From Temnothorax longispinosus (Eukaryota > Arthropoda > Insecta > Hymenoptera > Formicidae), in the NCBI RefSeq assembly GCF_030848805.1, contig NC_092367.1, forward strand, positions 13,757,189 through 13,821,188: 64,000 nt of DNA, in the 5' to 3' direction. The notes under the pieces were generated by a model. It was given only the letters and a program-made list of their open reading frames with translations, was not told the origin of the DNA and did no database searches. A program made the position numbers and the translations under genes. Positions 61,564 through 64,000 of this stretch are shown piece by piece; position 1 is the stretch's first letter, and every line of letters starts with the position of its first letter.

Positions 61564-64000
61564 CTATGCCGCCGCGTTACGCGAATTCGAGCGTGCCCGG
61601 AGAGCCTTAACGCGCGGAGGCCGCGAGAGCTGCCAATCCAGAGCCGGGCGCGATAACGGAAACAATGCAATCGGTGCATCGGCGCGCGGGGTATCGGTAC
61701 GCGAGGACCGACATCGAGCCGATGCGTGCGTGAGCCTCCATGACTTGGCTCGCGCTTATCTCCATCGCGCCTCTAATCCGAGCGGCGCGGCGGGACGAGC
61801 GAGAACCGGGGCTCCCGCCCCCTCCCCCTCCTCCCCCCCCACCCGAGATATCGAAGCGAGCGAGCGAGAGCGTTCCTTTTCGGGAACGCAGTCTGCAGCG
61901 AGCGAGTTGCGCTCCGCGCAGATCGTGCGCGAAATTACGTAAATCGCTAATTGCGAGAGGAGCGCACAGCTCCAGCTTGTCTCTTACTTAAGAACTGACT
62001 TCCTCCGCTTGTCCCTCTGCTACCGAGAGCAATTGCGATATCGCCAGAATTTTCTGAAATACGTGACATCCTTTTCGATGATTGAAAAACAAATCGATAA
62101 TTAAAGATATAAAAATTATGATCTCTCTTTATCGCGCGCAATTAATGTGTGTGATTCTTGATCGGAAAGACGTCACACAAAAAAGATTGGAGAGACGTTT
62201 GCGAGAGACAAAATTAATTTAACCGAACAGATTCGCAGATGGCCTCGATACTACGAGATTGAAACTGACGTAATGTTTATCAATATTACGATAAAAGTAA
62301 TTTCGAGTGCGAAAAGGTTAAAGCGCACGAGAATGGCGTCAAAATTTATAATTCGTAATAATATTACGAAACTTTTCGACGCGTCATTGTTTCGCGATCC
62401 AAGCGGAAATGCCGGATCATGGAATCGATGTAACGAGAGAATGGAACTTTTCTCTCCCGTACACTGCGTCACGCGTAACTATAGTGAAATGTACGCGGCG
62501 GGAAGATAAATGCTTGCGAGGTTTGTAGAATCGCGTGAGACAGAGACCTCAGTGAATCATATCGGTGGAAGAAAGAGACTATTGCGTCAAATGTGCTAAT
62601 GCAATAGCGCTTTCTTCGAGCCATTCGATAAAATCGTGTCTTTCTAGATAAAAAAAAAAGTACATACGGCTTTTCTCAAAAGAGTCTTAGGGAAGATTAA
62701 TGCATGTCGCGTACAGATATGATAGATAACGCGCATCCGCCGACGATGTTTAATAATTCAGAAAATGTAACAACTCACTACTACGAAATTTTTAGAAAAT
62801 CAAAAACTTGTAGCGTTACTTATTTCACTTTTAGTGATCAATATTACTCAGTTTATATCTACAAAATAATAATCTCGAAACGCGATCGGTTTGATTTATT
62901 TTTTCGGGTAAAGTTTGGAAGACCAGCGTATCTTATCGTTCATGTAAAATTATATTTTATTTCAAATTAAATGTCGTATCATCGTGTCGTCGAGATAAGA
63001 GTACTGTTTCAATTTACATTTCTCTGCGATGAACAATATTCTACAACTGCGTGAGCAACCTTAAAAAATAAATTTGATGAATAAGGGCAATAATAACAGA
63101 GAAGGAAAATTCTTTTAAAAAATAATCTCTTATATTTTCTCTCAAATTCGGGAAAGATTCTATATCGTATAAAGCGTGTCAAAACGTTGCGGGTGCCAAA
63201 ACGGGCAATCTTGGGTTGTTCGGCGCGCTTCATACAATCTCTAGGCATGTGTGTATATGATACAATATTTAATAATACAATAATTCTTGGATTTCTTAAC
63301 GTACCAAAAAAAAAATTCGTAATTTCGATGCCTTTCTCTTGCACTCCTCGGACCCTAAGATCATAACATTTTCACTCTCGTTCTCCGATAATCTACTGTG
63401 GACGCTCACATACATACACACACACTCTCTCTTTCTCTATTTTTCTTCCGTTCGTTTCCTCTCGATAAATCACAATGACGGATGTGGTCGACAAAACTCG
63501 ATAATATGAGAAAAAAGGCGTGTAATAAAATACAGAATTAACAATATTATTATCGTGATCGTTTGCAACGTGAAAATGCCGATAAACCGTTCGATTCTAT
63601 GACTTCGCGTTTTTTTTGAGCTGCCGCACGTCGAAGAAACCGCGTGTTTTCTTTCTTTCTTTCTTTTCTCTCTTTCTCTCGACGTTGACCACGTACGTGC
63701 CAATAAACGAACGATAATACGTCGATAAGCGATACGCAGCGCCGGATAATCGTGGAGTCTTCGGCCGTGCGAAATTACATCGATTGCGCGCAAAGAGTGT
63801 GGACAAGAGAAACTCAACGCGTTTTTACGAAGTATGCGATCGGGAAGGCATAGAGATGACGGAGCACGCGAAATCACGCCAAGTCTACCAAGTCCTGATT
63901 ACGGGATCGGTAAATCTTCACGTTGTCGCGATACAATAGAGCAATAAATAAAGAATAGTTTAAATACTGATAATGCGCGTGAGGAGGACACTGGGGTACA
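61564..64000. other. CpG-rich then AT-rich DNA, no gene recognised
   Basis: 61.56-61.95 kb is GC-rich with C-rich tracts (61818-61843) and GCGAG repeats, as in an insect promoter region. The overlapping frames 61514-61942 and 61740-61991 are low-complexity. From 62 kb onward AT content rises; the frames at 62251-62472, 62704-62970, 63009-63344 and 63470-63877 show no domain. CT/CA-rich simple sequence stands at 63410-63440 and 63650-63680. Confidence 0.4.

Overview
The window looks like a nuclear scaffold from an insect, most likely an aculeate hymenopteran such as an ant. The reasons are small GT-AG exons, AT-rich intergenic DNA with CpG-rich islands, insect-type host genes (a GLIS/sugarbabe zinc-finger factor, coilin, Atg5), a P450 relic that reads like the hymenopteran CYP6AS clade, and a heavy load of MITEs, R1-type and Penelope-type retroelements. 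No tRNA, rRNA, CRISPR or prokaryotic operon structure was seen.

Layout. 1-12 kb: alternating CpG-rich and AT-rich DNA without a recognisable gene, probably upstream regulatory DNA. A TATA plus initiator pair lies at 11.83 kb. 13.46-17.92 kb (+): a three-exon GLIS2/sugarbabe-type factor with five C2H2 fingers, reconstructed across two introns. 20.14-22.06 kb (-): coilin in five exons, convergent with sugarbabe. 22.2-23.8 kb: a dense nest of foldback MITEs, several flanked by TTAA. 24.77-28.79 kb and 49.39-53.54 kb: two same-orientation copies of a segmental duplication. Each carries the last three coding exons of a BED zinc-finger gene (-) plus BED-finger exons, and each has acquired its own later insertions. 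The first copy continues upstream into an intact start exon at 30.2 kb.

30.5-31.25 kb (-): a CYP6-type P450 pseudogene. 32.5-36.5 kb (+): an R1-clade LINE with broken ORF1 and a 3'-truncated ORF2. 36.87-40.12 kb: a Penelope-like element (reverse transcriptase plus GIY-YIG) between 404-bp nearly identical inverted arms, one of them split by an 881-bp solo LTR with a 5-bp target duplication. 40.9-43.8 kb: a decayed DNA-transposon-like gene with clustered short palindromes at its left end. 43.8-49.4 kb: a 5.6-kb GC-rich island with no convincing ORF, which I cannot classify. 53.54-54.04 kb: a 500-N gap followed directly by a foldback repeat.

55.31-57.23 kb (+): Atg5 in four exons, with a MITE immediately upstream and two more MITEs in intron 3. 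57.47-57.93 kb (-): three phase-compatible exons of an unidentified small gene, convergent with Atg5. 58-64 kb: non-coding DNA with a 194-bp tandem repeat and simple repeats.

The functional genes are unrelated housekeeping or regulatory genes: sugarbabe (transcription), coilin (Cajal body) and Atg5 (autophagy). I saw no coordinated new pathway. The most unusual content is the duplicated BED-finger locus, the palindromic Penelope element with its nested LTR, the TTAA-flanked MITE nest and the unexplained GC island.
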